Below are positions 23,926 through 34,612 of a DNA stretch of 64,000 bases, piece after piece. The DNA is from Melastoma dodecandrum. Taxonomy: Eukaryota; Streptophyta; Magnoliopsida; Myrtales; Melastomataceae. The notes beneath the pieces were generated by a model that had not been told where the DNA came from, searched no databases, and saw only the letters and a list, made by a program, of their open reading frames with translations. Positions within the stretch are counted from its first letter, which is position 1. Each line of letters begins with the position of its first letter. The stretch covers positions 186,001 through 250,000 of the forward strand of contig JARUPY010000245.1 of NCBI GenBank assembly GCA_029817715.1, in the 5' to 3' direction. A program made the translations under genes and the position numbers.

Positions 23926-24274
23926 TGAACAGCCTTCCTTCTGCACACAGAGCTCCACACAATAGAAACTGATTAGTCCCTCACCTTCTGTGCTCCCGAG
24001 GTTCAGCCCTTCTCTCCGACCCGCTGCACGTTGATCACACAACCTCCAGCCGTGCCTCCTTCCAACGTGACCTGCAGCTTCCAGTCGAGTCCCTCAAGCC
24101 CCCGAGTCACTCTCGCAAAAGGTTTCACCAATGATGCAGCTTCCGCCGGTAGTGCTCCTCGTGTGACTAACTTCGAACGAACAACAGAATGAAGAAACTA
24201 AAGCTCACGCTCTCTTTCAGAATGGAAGAAGGGAAAATGAATGTTCAGTTCTTTCTTGATTGAGAGAGCGTGGC

Positions 24275-24286
24275 CTATTTATATAC
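24275..24286 (-). promoter_or_regulatory. TATA box of the copia LTR
   Basis: The minus strand reads GTATATAAATAGG. Transcription would start about 30 bp downstream, near 24245, leaving a long R-U5 of about 1.4 kb. Confidence 0.6.
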
Positions 24287-24929
24287 GCAAAAGGATAAAA
24301 TACAAAAGGTAAAAATATAAATCAATAATCTGCAAAATAAGAAATAAGAATTAGTTTACAAAATAACAGAATGATATACACGTGCATTCATTTAGCAAGG
24401 AAGATAATCATATCAAAATAGAATAAGAATATGATAGTTTCCCTAAATGATGCAGCACAGAAGGTATCGCAGAAGGTTCTGATCGATAACCTTCTACTGA
24501 TGGAAATAATCGAAGATTTATTTCTATTAGGGTAAAGGTTTGTTCGATCCTGACAAGGACACACATGAGGATGTATCTGAACAGGTGATAGTGATAGGTA
24601 TCCAAATAATGGTCATGTAGAGGTCGAGTAAGCTTACAGAAGCCTGTAGACCTTCTAGTAGAACCTTTCCATATATAGAGGGATACATTTCCTTCTATAA
24701 GAAATATTATCTATAATATAATTATTTGGAAACCAAATCGATATATTTCGACCAGATAATCATCTAGATCGATAGGATTGTATTTCATAATTAAATAATC
24801 ATCAACTAATCAATTAATTACAAAAATGATTCTTACACAAGGTCTTAAACATTAGAAGCTTCTGTAGAATAGAATGTTCGACCTTCTGTAGAACAGAGGG
24901 TCCGGTTCATCATCAAAACCGTCCCAACA

Positions 24930-26713
24930 AGGGTCATATCCAACAACCAAAACGGCCTTGATGTGGATATTAAGGCTGTTGTTGTTAAGAGGAAAGGGAA
25001 GCCCAATAGAAAAAGGTTAATTAGTGATACTGTAGAACTTACTCCAAGTAATGAGAGCGAATTAATTTTGATGCTTCATAGAACATGGTTGCTTCTGAAT
25101 CTTTGGGAAACTGTCCAAGGGAAATGGAGATGAGCACTTACCTTGGTGAAGCGTGCTAGGGTGAGAAGGAGCAAATTATCTGCTGCTGAAGCTATCTGTT
25201 CATATCCTGAATTGGAGGAGCAATCGCCCAGCCAAAATCTACCGAATCCACCACCATTGATCTGCTCCTCTGCTGATAATAACATTAATACTTCTCATCG
25301 TGGAACTGAGGCAATTCCTCAAGATGTTGCTTCATTGGAAACTTGTCTTCAATATCCAGATGTGGCCCTGCAAGTGCCTAAAGATGTGAAAAATCCACCA
25401 GCAGGTTCTAGTGGTTCTGCCGACATTGAGGCTGCTTTACATCCTTCTAAGAGACTTCATCGTGCCCTTGAGGCTATGTTCGCTAATGCTACAGAACCAC
25501 GTTCCTCTTTAGACAAAGCGTCATTAGTTGTTCAGATGGCTACTAGTGACTGCAATATTTCTCCTGCCCAGAGCTCCTCCTCCCTTCAGATGGCCCTTGA
25601 TGGTAAATATACCAAAGCTTTTGAGAAGCAAATATTCGATTCTGTCTGTGGTGGTTCTACTGTCAAAAATTCTGGAGGTTCCACTAGCCCAGATGTAACT
25701 GTTGATGCTGTAATTCGGGTATGTGAAATGCGAGAAAAACATGTTGGGAATGGAACAGAAAAGGGAAATTTTTGGAATTATCCTCCGCTGCATGTATGAT
25801 TGTTCGTTTGGAAGAAGTGCCAAGTCCTGAGTCCTTGTCAATGGAAAGAATGAAAGTAGCTTGAGAAAAGATGAAGCCTTGTTGTATGAGGTGTCTCATG
25901 GAAGTGAATTGAATGGCGGCCTTGATTTTGAGCCTCTGAACCATGACACCGATGGCATTTAGAAGCTTTCAAGCACTCCAAAGTGTTCTGAAGCAGGGAT
26001 AGATACTGTCTTAAAGGATGAAAATATTGATGTAGAAATACTGACGGTTCCAATGGAGAAGTATGATAGCAGCACAGAAATGATGAATTGCACTGAGATT
26101 GAGCATTCCAGAAGTCACGAAGATGGTTGCAATTGGGATTTATGCAAGTCTTCACAGGTGTCCCAAATCAGTTGACTCATGAGAATGGAGTTCATACCTT
26201 TCCAATGGACATTTGAGTGAAAGAGAGGAGTCAGCTGCTCCCTTTGGAAGTGCATCCTTATCTGATAGGGTGCTTTTTTCTCATAGAGTATCTCCCCCAA
26301 CTGCATCTGCGTGCCATTTATTTACATCTGCCAGTAGTTGAAACAGCCAAAGTAGTGGAAATGCTAGTCCTGCGGCTAGTTCACGTTTTAAAAAGGCCAG
26401 ACGAAGTATATGTGGAAGGGAGTTCTACTATGGCTTACCGGAAACTACCTTGGATCTCCAGCATACCGTCCATTGACCATTCAAATAACAGCCAAGCAAA
26501 TGTCGGTTCTCCAATTATCCTAAGCAGTGAGGAGGTATCTGAGAAGGAAATTACTCAGGGACAATATGAGAAAAGTGTCAACCAGAAATTTTACCTTTTG
26601 ATGAGAAAAGATGTGTTCAATTTGCAAAACGGAGAAGAAACTCTAAGCTCAAAGGAGAATAAGAGCTTCACCTTTACTGTGAGGTCTGTGGATGAAAATG
26701 ACCTTACTAAGTA
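24930..26713 (+). pseudogene. HUA2-like (PWWP-domain transcription regulator) fragment, possibly chimeric, inside retroelement DNA
   Basis: The tract KRKGKPNRKRLISDT (near 25000), then LVKRARVRRSKLSAAE (25137 on) and PSKRLHRALEAMFANA (25440) match the middle region of HUA2/HUA2-like proteins, which regulate flowering genes. A further family-like tract, FSHRVSPPTASACH, lies near 26278. The open part is 25143-25799; later parts carry stops and shifts. The N-terminal PWWP domain and the C-terminal CID region are absent. Sequence after about 26400 (STMAYRKLPWISSIP, and SKENKSFTF near 26660) may come from a different plant gene; I am unsure. The fragment ends exactly where a chromovirus 3' end begins (26715). 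Confidence 0.6.
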
Positions 26714-26714
26714 A

Positions 26715-26748
26715 ATTTCGAAGACGAAATTTTATTAAGGGGGTAGAT
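26715..26748 (+). other. Chromovirus (Ty3/gypsy) 3' end with polypurine tract
   Basis: AATTTCGAAGACGAAATTTT followed by ATTAAGGGGGTAGAT is the stereotyped end of the internal region of Tekay/Del-type chromoviruses, just before the 3' LTR. Confidence 0.7.
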
Positions 26749-29191
26749 TGTAATGACCCGATATTTCGGAAAGGAAATATATTACTTTGACTACATTGGT
26801 TGACTAGAATTAGAACGGTTGATCGAGTCAAATCCGACGTGGCGTGAGAGTGTAATACTCTCGTTGTCAGTTGACGTTAATATCGAATATTATCGGGATT
26901 TTAATTTGATTTCGTGTGATTACGTCACGTGGGAAAGGGGACGACTGGACCCAAACGAAATCGGATTAAGTCACGATAATATTCTAATAATGCCGCAGAT
27001 TTGGATTGGGTTTACAGTGACGGGTTGTTTTTGATTTGTTGATAGTATGGAAATACGGATCAGGAATGAGGTTAACTGTGTCAGTAATAAGGACTAATGA
27101 AATATGATATTAGATGGGTTAGTTGGATAGAAGATCCAACGGCTTTGCCCAATCTTATGACGTCCAACAGGATGAGGTGAGTGGGTAATATCTCTGTGAC
27201 GAATGGGTAGAGTAGGAAAAATAAAATGCTGAATAGACGGCCAAATGAACGGATTGGACAATGGATGTTTCTGACGAATGGATGGACTGCGGATGAGGGG
27301 ATCCAAGGGGAAATCGATGGTAGCGTGTTGGGCACACTCACGTTGCATCTGAGGGGATGAGTGGGTGATTTGATTAATTATAAAAAAAAAGGAGAAGAAA
27401 GAAAGATAAAATAGGTACAGTAAGTATATGGGGAAAGTTGCTGCAAACTTGAACCGCCCCTTAGCTTCTTCTGGAAGGGACGCGGGACTCTCGCCGCCAC
27501 ACATCCTTCCGTGGCCGTCTTCCGGAGTCGAGTTAACTCCGCCGCCTTGCCAACCGCGGGAAGAAGGTCAGGCGTAGGGAGCTTACGCTCTGCAGAGGAG
27601 GAGGCAAGGGACGAGGTTCAGAGTCCCCGTTGGCCGCTGCTTCGATTGAGAGAACATCGGGGACGAGGTACGGCCCACCCCTTCCCCTGACTCGTCTGAA
27701 TGTTACCTACGTTGCTTGTGATTAAATCGTGTCGCGGTTAGAGGATCTTGTGTGGAGTCAGGGGAAGGAAGGGGAGCGGTATGTCGTAGGAGAGTGAGGT
27801 GGGGAAACGACGGGTGCGTCGTTCGGTGTGCACTCTATACGTGCTGTTAGTAGCGGCGCCAGGAATCCCTGCGAATCTGGTTGCCGGTTGAAGAGTCCGT
27901 AGTTTGAGCGGAGGAGATGTTGTGAGAAGAGCGAGGTATTCCGTACCCATGAACTTACAGTTTCGAAGATGAAATGGTCGGGAGTGGGAATGTATTCCGT
28001 AGTCCTCGTTGAGACGAGGTAATTGCTTCACTGCGATGGGGAGCTGAGAACCAGCTTCGTCATTAAAAACGAGGTTCGCAGTCCTCGCTATGACGAGGAA
28101 ATTGCTTCACCAAGGTGGAAACTGCGATTCAGCCTTGTGCTGATGAAGGGTGAGACTGAGTAATTCATGGGCTTAATCTAAGAAATCGCCCTGTGTTGTA
28201 GTACCCTTGCTGTTGTGTGTTGACCGTCCTGAAAATCCGAATTATGCTATCTTGACCAATCTGCAGCTGACTTATTTGTACTCAAATGGAAATGTGGCTT
28301 GAGTGGCCTGAGGAAGTCGGGTCGGTGGTCAGGGATTGATAGGTAAGTTCGTGCGGCCGATCCGGAGAATCTGTTGTCGGTTGTACGGAATGGATCAGCC
28401 ACGTTCGACCTCGGTTGACGGTGGTTGAGTTCCGTGAGTTGCGTGGGATTAGCGAACCGGAAATGAGGTTGCCACTACCCAACGATCAGGACTGACCGCG
28501 TCCGCATGGTTATGATTGGTAAGCTGATCGCGTAAGCTGAAAATACATGGTAACATTATTTGTTCGGATTTTGGTACACGAGTCGGATTGGGAAGTGAGA
28601 ATGTGTTCCCGACCGTGGGTCGGAGGAGTACGGGGGGGCGACGACCACTCGCGGTCGTGCCTGCTGCCGTTCCCGGGCGCTCCCGGAGGAGTGGGTGGGG
28701 ACGCCCCACGGCGGTCCTGGCACCTTGAGAGGGTTGATACGTGAGAGGAGGTTGATTCATGGGAGTCGCATTTATACATTTGTTTATGTTACCTCTGTGG
28801 ATGGACATGCTACGTTTCCTAACGTGTTGACGTGATTTGTTATTATTTGATTTATATTACCTATTGTGAAATCCGCATGCTGCATAAAGAATTTTGAAGG
28901 ATTGCATGTTAGGGATTGGTTAGAGGTCCCATGTTTCGTATGTGCATAGGGTGGGTGTACTTAGCGAATTATCGCAGACCCCAATAGGGGACTATTTTTT
29001 TAGTGTGATGTAGGGTTAAATGAAAAGGAATACACGTGGCACAAATTTACGAGATAATGCTAAAGAGAATGCCACGGTGGAGGTAAAGACTTGTCGTTTC
29101 CGCTGTTTGACCGTCAATGACGGAGAACTACTCTGATAAAGTTTGAAAATTTTTGTAGGTCGTTTCAGTGCATGGGCCATTGCACATTACA
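26749..29191 (+). repeat. Chromovirus 3' LTR (about 2.44 kb)
   Basis: It begins TGTAATGACCCGATATTTCG and ends GCACATTACA, with complementary ends (TGTAATG/CATTACA). It follows the polypurine tract directly. A 79-bp unit (GTCCTCG..GACGAGG, ATTGCTTCAC) repeats at 28001 and 28081. The right boundary falls exactly where GH17 glucanase homology begins. No 5' LTR or pol for this element is in the window. Open frames within it are not supported as genes. Confidence 0.75.
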
Positions 29192-30640
29192 ACTGCGTCC
29201 TGATTCTAGCCTTTATCAAAGCCGCTTGGACATTCTGTAGGGCCGGGAAGGTTGTCCGAAATAGGGGTGAAAATTAGTCTAGTCGAGACCGAGTACTCCC
29301 AGGCTCGAGTTCGGCTCGATTAGAAAAAGCTCGAGCTCGAGCTCGGCTCAAGCTCGATCGAGCTCAAATAATTGGAACTCGAACTCGACTCGTTCCAATT
29401 ATGGAGAGCTCGAGTTTGACTCGAAAGGCTCGAATGTAGATCGAGCCTAAGCTCGGCTCGAAAGCTCGAGCTCGATTTCAAAATATACATATATTGACGT
29501 TGATTCGAACTCGGCTCGGTTGGCTCGAAAACATATATAATAAAGTTCACTTCAAAAACATAAATATGAACAATGTTGTCAAAATATTTCAACAAAATCA
29601 TAATTCCAAAACATCTCCAAACTATTCTCCCAAAACATCTCCATAAATAGAACCAGATTTATCAAAACAATCACAAACCACAAGAATCATACCTTGACTA
29701 TGACGCCTTCACTTCTTTCTGTCGCTTACCCGCGGGCGTAAAATTCGGCCAGCTCCTTTCCGGTACTTTTTGACGCTCGCTCCGGCCAATCCTCGCGAGA
29801 CACAAAGTATGAAAAGGCCGATTATTTTCGACTTATCTAATGAAGAGAGGAGATCGCCACTCCAAAAGGAGAGGGATAGAGAGTTTTTTTCTTTAGGGTT
29901 TGCTTTTACCACAGAGTGTGGGGGAGGGGGAAGGAAAAAATTTTTTATGTAATTTTATTAATTTTTTATTAATAAATTATTAAAATTTATTATATAATAT
30001 TAGGCTCGCGAGCCTTCGAACTGTTAGTGTTTCGGTTCGAGCTCGGCTCGTTTCGTTAATGAGCCGGAACAAACCGGCTCGAGCTCGGTCAAGGTCGAGT
30101 TCGAACCGAGCTTTGACTGAGCTAGCTCGCGATCGGCTCGGCTCATTTTCACCCCTAGTCCGAAACATAGAGGTTCTCGCTATGTCTTTAGGAGCGGTTC
30201 ATTCCCAACAGCCACATACCTGCATGAAAATTCGCCATTTTGCGTCAAGGCAACTATCATGCGTGCGCGGCGTTCAACTCTGTAAATTTAGCCGATAGAC
30301 TTGGGTTCAACGCCATACTTGGAGATGTAAGTAGAGACATACTGGTAAACCCAGTTGATGGCAACCTGAACAGTCATTGCCAAAGGCTCGAACATCTCAT
30401 TTGGGATCCCCGCCATGACTTGAATCAAACACATTGTCCTTGAGCAACTTCACCGCAATCTCTGGTGGGAAAGGGTGTGATGGCCTTGATCACCAACTGC
30501 ATTCCAATTCTTGGGTTCCTACCACTAGGCCTTGCAAAACCAAACTCACCACCACCGCCATCACCATCAATAGCAACAATTTCCCGGTACGAGAATGTCC
30601 CTGACCCTGACCCATACATACCCATGTCTTAATTTTGTTC
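29192..30640 (-). pseudogene. GH17 glucan endo-1,3-beta-glucosidase pseudogene, split by an LTR and an hAT element
   Basis: On the minus strand: a signal-peptide-like LLLLMVMAVVSLVLQG (near 30570), then FPPEIAVKLLKDNVFD, VMAGIPNEMFEPLA (near 30410), VSTYISKYGV, and after an intron acceptor RYVAVGNEPLLKT (near 30215). The order is that of plant GH17 callose-degrading enzymes; GNEP holds the usual catalytic acid region. A stop follows LLKT. The 29262-30157 hAT element interrupts the gene. Beyond it, TTFPALQNVQAALIKA (29250-29205) continues the same domain until the chromovirus LTR at 29191. Stops and lost segments (for example between KDNVFD and VMAGIPN) show it was decaying anyway. Confidence 0.8.
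29262..30157. mobile_element. Non-autonomous hAT element inserted in the GH17 pseudogene
   Basis: Both ends are the perfect inverted repeat TAGGGGTGAAAAT. A perfect 8-bp duplication (gtccgaaa) lies at 29254-29261 and 30158-30165. Total 896 bp, with no transposase. About 200 bp at each side are packed with GAGCTCGAGCTCG/CGGCTCG words, a subterminal repeat distinct from the one in the 15.5-kb hAT element although the terminal 13 bp are shared. Confidence 0.92.
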
Positions 30641-31033
30641 CTTTCACAGGTGTGAAATGATACTTAGGGGGTTGTTGATTATTATTTAGTTGGGAAAAGG
30701 AAAGAGAATTTTTCACAAGTCCACCATTAGAGGGAAAGTGAAGGAATACCCCCCTGCAGACTAGATTCAACAAGGAATCTGATGCCAATTTGAAGGTGAA
30801 CTTGAGACTGATCTCACATAATATGAATTCTTCATGAGTGAATTTGAAGTAGATAGTGATATTGGATGATGAAATCCATGTCAATTGATGAACGAAACAA
30901 CAATTTTTTTTTAATTTACAACTGATATTCCCCACTTCTCTTCCTTTGAATCCTCAAGTGTCCCCTAATCTTTGCACTCACAAAACAAAATGGATTGATT
31001 TGTTTTCTTTAAATTTTAACAACACCTTTCCAG
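30641..31033. other. Intergenic stretch between GH17 relic and RING gene
   Basis: May contain decayed upstream sequence of the GH17 gene; the long minus frame at 30567-30935 shows no domain. Confidence 0.35.
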
Positions 31034-31567
31034 TCAAGCAAGCAAGTCATCCCCAAATAGGTAGAGCAGTCTCTCCACAGCCCAGCTGGGCTCATCCCAC
31101 CTCAGATCATGGGCCGAGACAACCTGGGATGCCGTCAGGAGTGGCGCCCTGCACAGCGGGCACGACTTACGGTTGCCATGATCGTTCTGGTCATGAAGAT
31201 GACGATCGTCATCGTGGTCCACCCATCTGTCTATACAATCCCTGTGGAAGACGTGGCAACAGTTCCTGAGCTCCCTGACTTCGTCGTCCTCTGAAAGCTG
31301 GCCTAGGCAGACCGCGCACGTGTCCGGAACCCCGTGTCGGCGGTCACTGACTTCCCGGTAAGTTGTTAGGGCGAGGCTTTGACGGATCTGCTTGGAGGAA
31401 ACGGACGACAGGGGGGAGGAAACAGGGGAAGGGTCGGCGAAGAGGCATTCCTTAACCCTGAAGGCACAACATAGGATCCATCTTAGGACAGCAAAGGCAA
31501 GAGCAGCCCTGTACAGGACATGGGTGAGGACCATGCAGCTGGGATCATCTTCTAGCAAGAAACCCAT
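31034..31567 (-). CDS. RING-H2 finger E3 ubiquitin ligase, BRH1-like, intact single exon
   Basis: 177 residues from the ATG at 31567 to a stop at 31034. Residues 12-35 form a hydrophobic N-terminal segment that could anchor the protein in a membrane. The RING-H2 ligands are C84, C87, C103, H105, H108, C111, C136 and C139, all present (CAVCLGQ, NCCHVFHRDCIDRW, CPLC), so an E2-recruiting function is plausible. The overall form resembles brassinosteroid-responsive RING-H2 (BRH1-like) proteins. Odd point: the C111-C136 loop is 24 residues and rich in Asp, His and Asn (DHDDDRHLHDQNDHGN), longer than usual. No introns are needed. It has no coding neighbours within 2 kb. Confidence 0.88.
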   Translation of the reverse strand: MGFLLEDDPSCMVLTHVLYRAALAFAVLRWILCCAFRVKECLFADPSPVSSPLSSVSSKQIRQSLALTTYREVSDRRHGVPDTCAVCLGQLSEDDEVRELRNCCHVFHRDCIDRWVDHDDDRHLHDQNDHGNRKSCPLCRAPLLTASQVVSAHDLRWDEPSWAVERLLYLFGDDLLA

Positions 31568-33847
31568 GTCGTAGGAAGTTGTAAGATCTTTGTGGTGAGT
31601 GTATTGAGTCGCGGGGAGGGGGGAAGTTGTTGTGTTCTACACGGTTTGAATTTAAAGGGTGATAAAGTTGTCAAACGATGATGCTCGGTGATGCATGGTG
31701 TGATAAGTGGTGGTTGTCTTCTTTAGCTTTTTTCCAGCTTTTGCTTTCGCTCGGCCTTCCTTTTTCTTTATCTTTTCATGCGTGTATGTCCACTAGTCGC
31801 ACGTCGGATGCCAACCATGTAGATTTTGAGTGTTCTTCTTCTTCTTCTACTAGTTGCATGTGTAGAATCAGACTACCAACTACTGAGTACTGATTCCGCA
31901 GCATCATCAGGTCAGGGATGACCTCACCCTTTCCGTGGAAAAAGCTCTTAATCTCGAGCAGGCGGGAACAATGAATGCACAGGCCGATCACAAGGAATCC
32001 GGGGCGAATGCCCACGATGAAACAATTCTGTATGCATCATTCCCGCATCTCGGGAGGGCCACTTCTTAACATGTCCATGGCAAGTCTTCCGTTCACAGTC
32101 AATACTGGTCTGGTGAGCAGACTCACTTATGCTTCTTGGAGTTAGAAAATTGGGCAACGGATCGCTTAAACGTGGAGATTGAATGACTAATTAGCCGATG
32201 ATGATAATTCTTATATTAGTGATTAATCGGTCACATCACGTGCTACATGATATGCTCATGAGATAAAGACACGCCGACCGTATTTTATTGATAAGATTCC
32301 TTCAAGTCGCTCCCATGTGCAAGGAGAATAAGAGATACTTATTCGCACCCTTTTATGACGTGATTGATACCTTCTATAATCACATATCGCCAGACTAGTA
32401 GTAGTACTATACTATCGTCAATTTCGTGAGCACAAAAAGTTAGAGACATCTTTCGGCAATATGTTAGGTTGAATGGGGAGGAATTCAATGTCACCCATAT
32501 CATCATCATCACCAAAATAGGCAAAGATAGGAACTTTTGTTTTGTTTTTGCATCGTCAGACATTTCGACATCTTCCTCTGCTCCTAGTCAGATCTCACCA
32601 TCCATTCATTTCCCTCGTGAAGGAAGACCCAAGATCATGATGCTGATGATGATGAAGGGAAAACAGAAAGAAATCATGGTACGAACAAAAGTATACATTC
32701 ATTGGCCTTGACAGAAGTCCCATGGTTGTTCTTCTTACAGTACATGTATCCTAATACAATATTATTGTGGTAACGTCTTATAATAAAAACCAAAATCACT
32801 TCATGTAGATAAAATTTGTTAAGAAAACACGGGATATTAACAAAAACATACGTATTATCGAAACGGTAATCTTGATAAAGAGTAAAAGAATAGTCCGGAT
32901 CGCTTATCATGGGAGCCGCCCGACCAAGCATATGGAAGGAATGTGCTAGAAAGTAAGTATACTGAGGGGGAAAGTATCACAACCTTAAAGGAGCTGTCCA
33001 AGACCAAAGATGAAAGAAAGATACAGATAAACATGAAGATATGGGGAAAAAGGAGAGTACTGTAAGGAAAGGTGATTGTGTTGGGGTTAAGGTTTGTGGG
33101 CTGATGTTATAAATAGGTAAGCAGGTGCAAATTGCAAATCATACCCCTTTTTTATTTTCTTGTTATCTTCAGAAAAAAAAAACCCTTATCTTATCATCTC
33201 TGGACAGCATTTTGCTTTTTACCAAGAAAGCTCTCTCAACCCAACACCCAACTTTGCTTTACCACAAAAGGTTCCCCCCCCATGTCATCCTGCATGGTCA
33301 AAAAGATTGCTATAGATGATTTTGTACAGGAAAGAGATGTTAAATGACATGAATTATTATTAGTCCGCCTGAATTATTACCCTGCCCAAAAGTTTAGGAA
33401 CCTAAATGGTAATTATCTAGACCTAGGATTACTTGTGGGTCTGTAAGGGCTATTGGGGGACAAGGCAATTGGGGATGACGACTCTTGATTAATATAATAC
33501 TCTCTGCCCTTGGATGTAGGCTATCTAGGCCGAACAACGTAAAATCCTGGTGTTTGTGTTTCTCTTGTTTTCTTTTCGTCGTTAATCGGGCTGCGATCGA
33601 TAATAAGAGAGCAGCTGGATTTGGTGGAAATTCTTGTTCCTGAACCCAGAGAAAGCAGTTCGAGTCGAGGTTCGGCTTTCTTTGAACTTAATTGTATGAG
33701 GTATCGGGCTTATACGAGACTACGTATTTTTCATGCCCCATTGCAGGATATTTGTTTGAGAAGCGAGCCACCACGGCCTTAGTGGCCAGTCTAGAATGAG
33801 ATCATCAATACTGTCGCTTCTCTTATGTCAGGAGAATCTTTTGATGC
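31568..33847. other. Intergenic region, possible promoter near 33.1 kb
   Basis: Several short frames (for example 31678-31893, 32674-32931) have no recognisable content. A TATA-like TTATAAATAG lies at 33108-33117 (plus). The 200 bp after it are pyrimidine-rich like a plant leader, but no coding region follows that I can support. Confidence 0.35.
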
Positions 33848-34612
33848 ATGGGAACTGGAGCAGCTGCTTCTACGCTGGTTCAGGAGCTGATTCAGAATAT
33901 AGATTAAAAGGTGAGACGTCATAATTCTGATATTGACGATGAAACTGGAAAAACAAATGGTGTCTGCCAATCAAGATACTCTCTTTAATATAGTATTCCA
34001 ACGGTTGTCATCGATCTTCTGGTGCTGGTGGTACTGGTTATGTTACTTGTGATATTAGTGTGTCCTCCTTGTGTTTGCGAATTGTGGTTACATCGTTGTT
34101 CTCTTTGTGCAGTTATTGGACGCATTGCCTGGAGCACCACCTGCTAGCAAGGAGGTTAGCTAAACTTCCGGTCATTACTCTTTTAGAGGAAATGCAGGCA
34201 AAACTTGGTAAAAAAGATGCAGAATGTGAAGTTTTCCGGGAGGATCTGGTCATGAACGACGAGATGCAGGAGCTTCCGTGCAAGCATCTGTTCCACCCTC
34301 CTTTCATGAACCCATGGCTGGTAAGACTTGCTCAGATCGATTTCTTACACTAATTTTATGCTTGTCAGAAGTAGTGCCCAGTTGATTATTATGAACCAGG
34401 ATGAGCATAATTCATGTCAGATTTGCCAGAACGAGCTACAGACGGATGACCATGCCGACGAGAGCTGGAAGGAGTGGGAGAAGGAGGCTGAAGAGGAACG
34501 CAAAGACACAGCGAATGCTGCTGCCGTGCACGGGTGGAGTCACATGCACCTGCTCCTAATAAAAATAAACGGATGTTTATACGTGAGAAATTCGGCAGGT
34601 CCAAGTAATTGA
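33848..34612 (+). pseudogene. AIP2-type RING E3 ligase pseudogene (C-terminal part)
   Basis: AIP2 is a RING-type E3 ligase that degrades ABI3. Block 1 (33848-33907) reads STLVQELIQNID, then a stop, then a GTGAGA donor. Block 2 (about 34111-34320) reads LPGAPPASKEV, shifts frame, then AKLPVITLLEE and ELPCKHLFHPPFMNPWL up to a GTAAGA donor. Block 3 (34400 on) reads DEHNSCQICQNELQTDDHA and SWKEWEKEAEEERK. Introns sit where intact genes have them. Two zinc ligands of the RING are lost: the second Cys (CEVF instead of CAVC) and the Cys after HPP (now F). With the stop and frameshift, the copy is dead. Confidence 0.8.

Larger units (their letters stand above)
17308..24839 (-). mobile_element. Ty1/copia LTR retrotransposon, decayed; 3' LTR not found
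   Basis: Reading on the minus strand: 5' LTR (24839-22830), primer-binding site, gag, then protease, integrase, reverse transcriptase and RNase H, the copia order. It is broken by a frameshift after gag, an in-frame stop near 19761, a frameshift near 18855 and a SINE in the reverse transcriptase. Downstream of RNase H, 17308-17960 has many CCTTCTGTA-type words and no gene. A clear 3' LTR matching the 5' LTR was not seen before the hAT element at 17299, so the left limit is approximate. Confidence 0.85.
22830..24839 (-). repeat. 5' LTR of the copia element (about 2.0 kb)
   Basis: In minus orientation it begins TGTGTAAGAATCA and ends CTTAGTGTAACA, next to the primer-binding site. It contains a TATA box, two tandem arrays and many TTCTGTA words. 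Its segment near 22960-23055 is about 80% like 44590-44690 (inverted), showing another LTR of the same family in this window. The outer end is assigned from the TG...CA rule alone because the 3' LTR is missing. Confidence 0.65.

Noticed and set aside
23749..24042. Small proteins read through the 25-bp array
   Set aside because: Frames stay open only because the repeat is 25 bp and stop-poor; no start context or domain.
27081..28808. Several 60-130 codon frames in the chromovirus LTR
   Set aside because: They lie inside non-coding LTR sequence and show no domain.
30567..30935. A 122-codon minus frame as a new gene
   Set aside because: The GH17 signal-peptide and N-terminal motifs are in a different frame of the same strand, so this frame is incidental.
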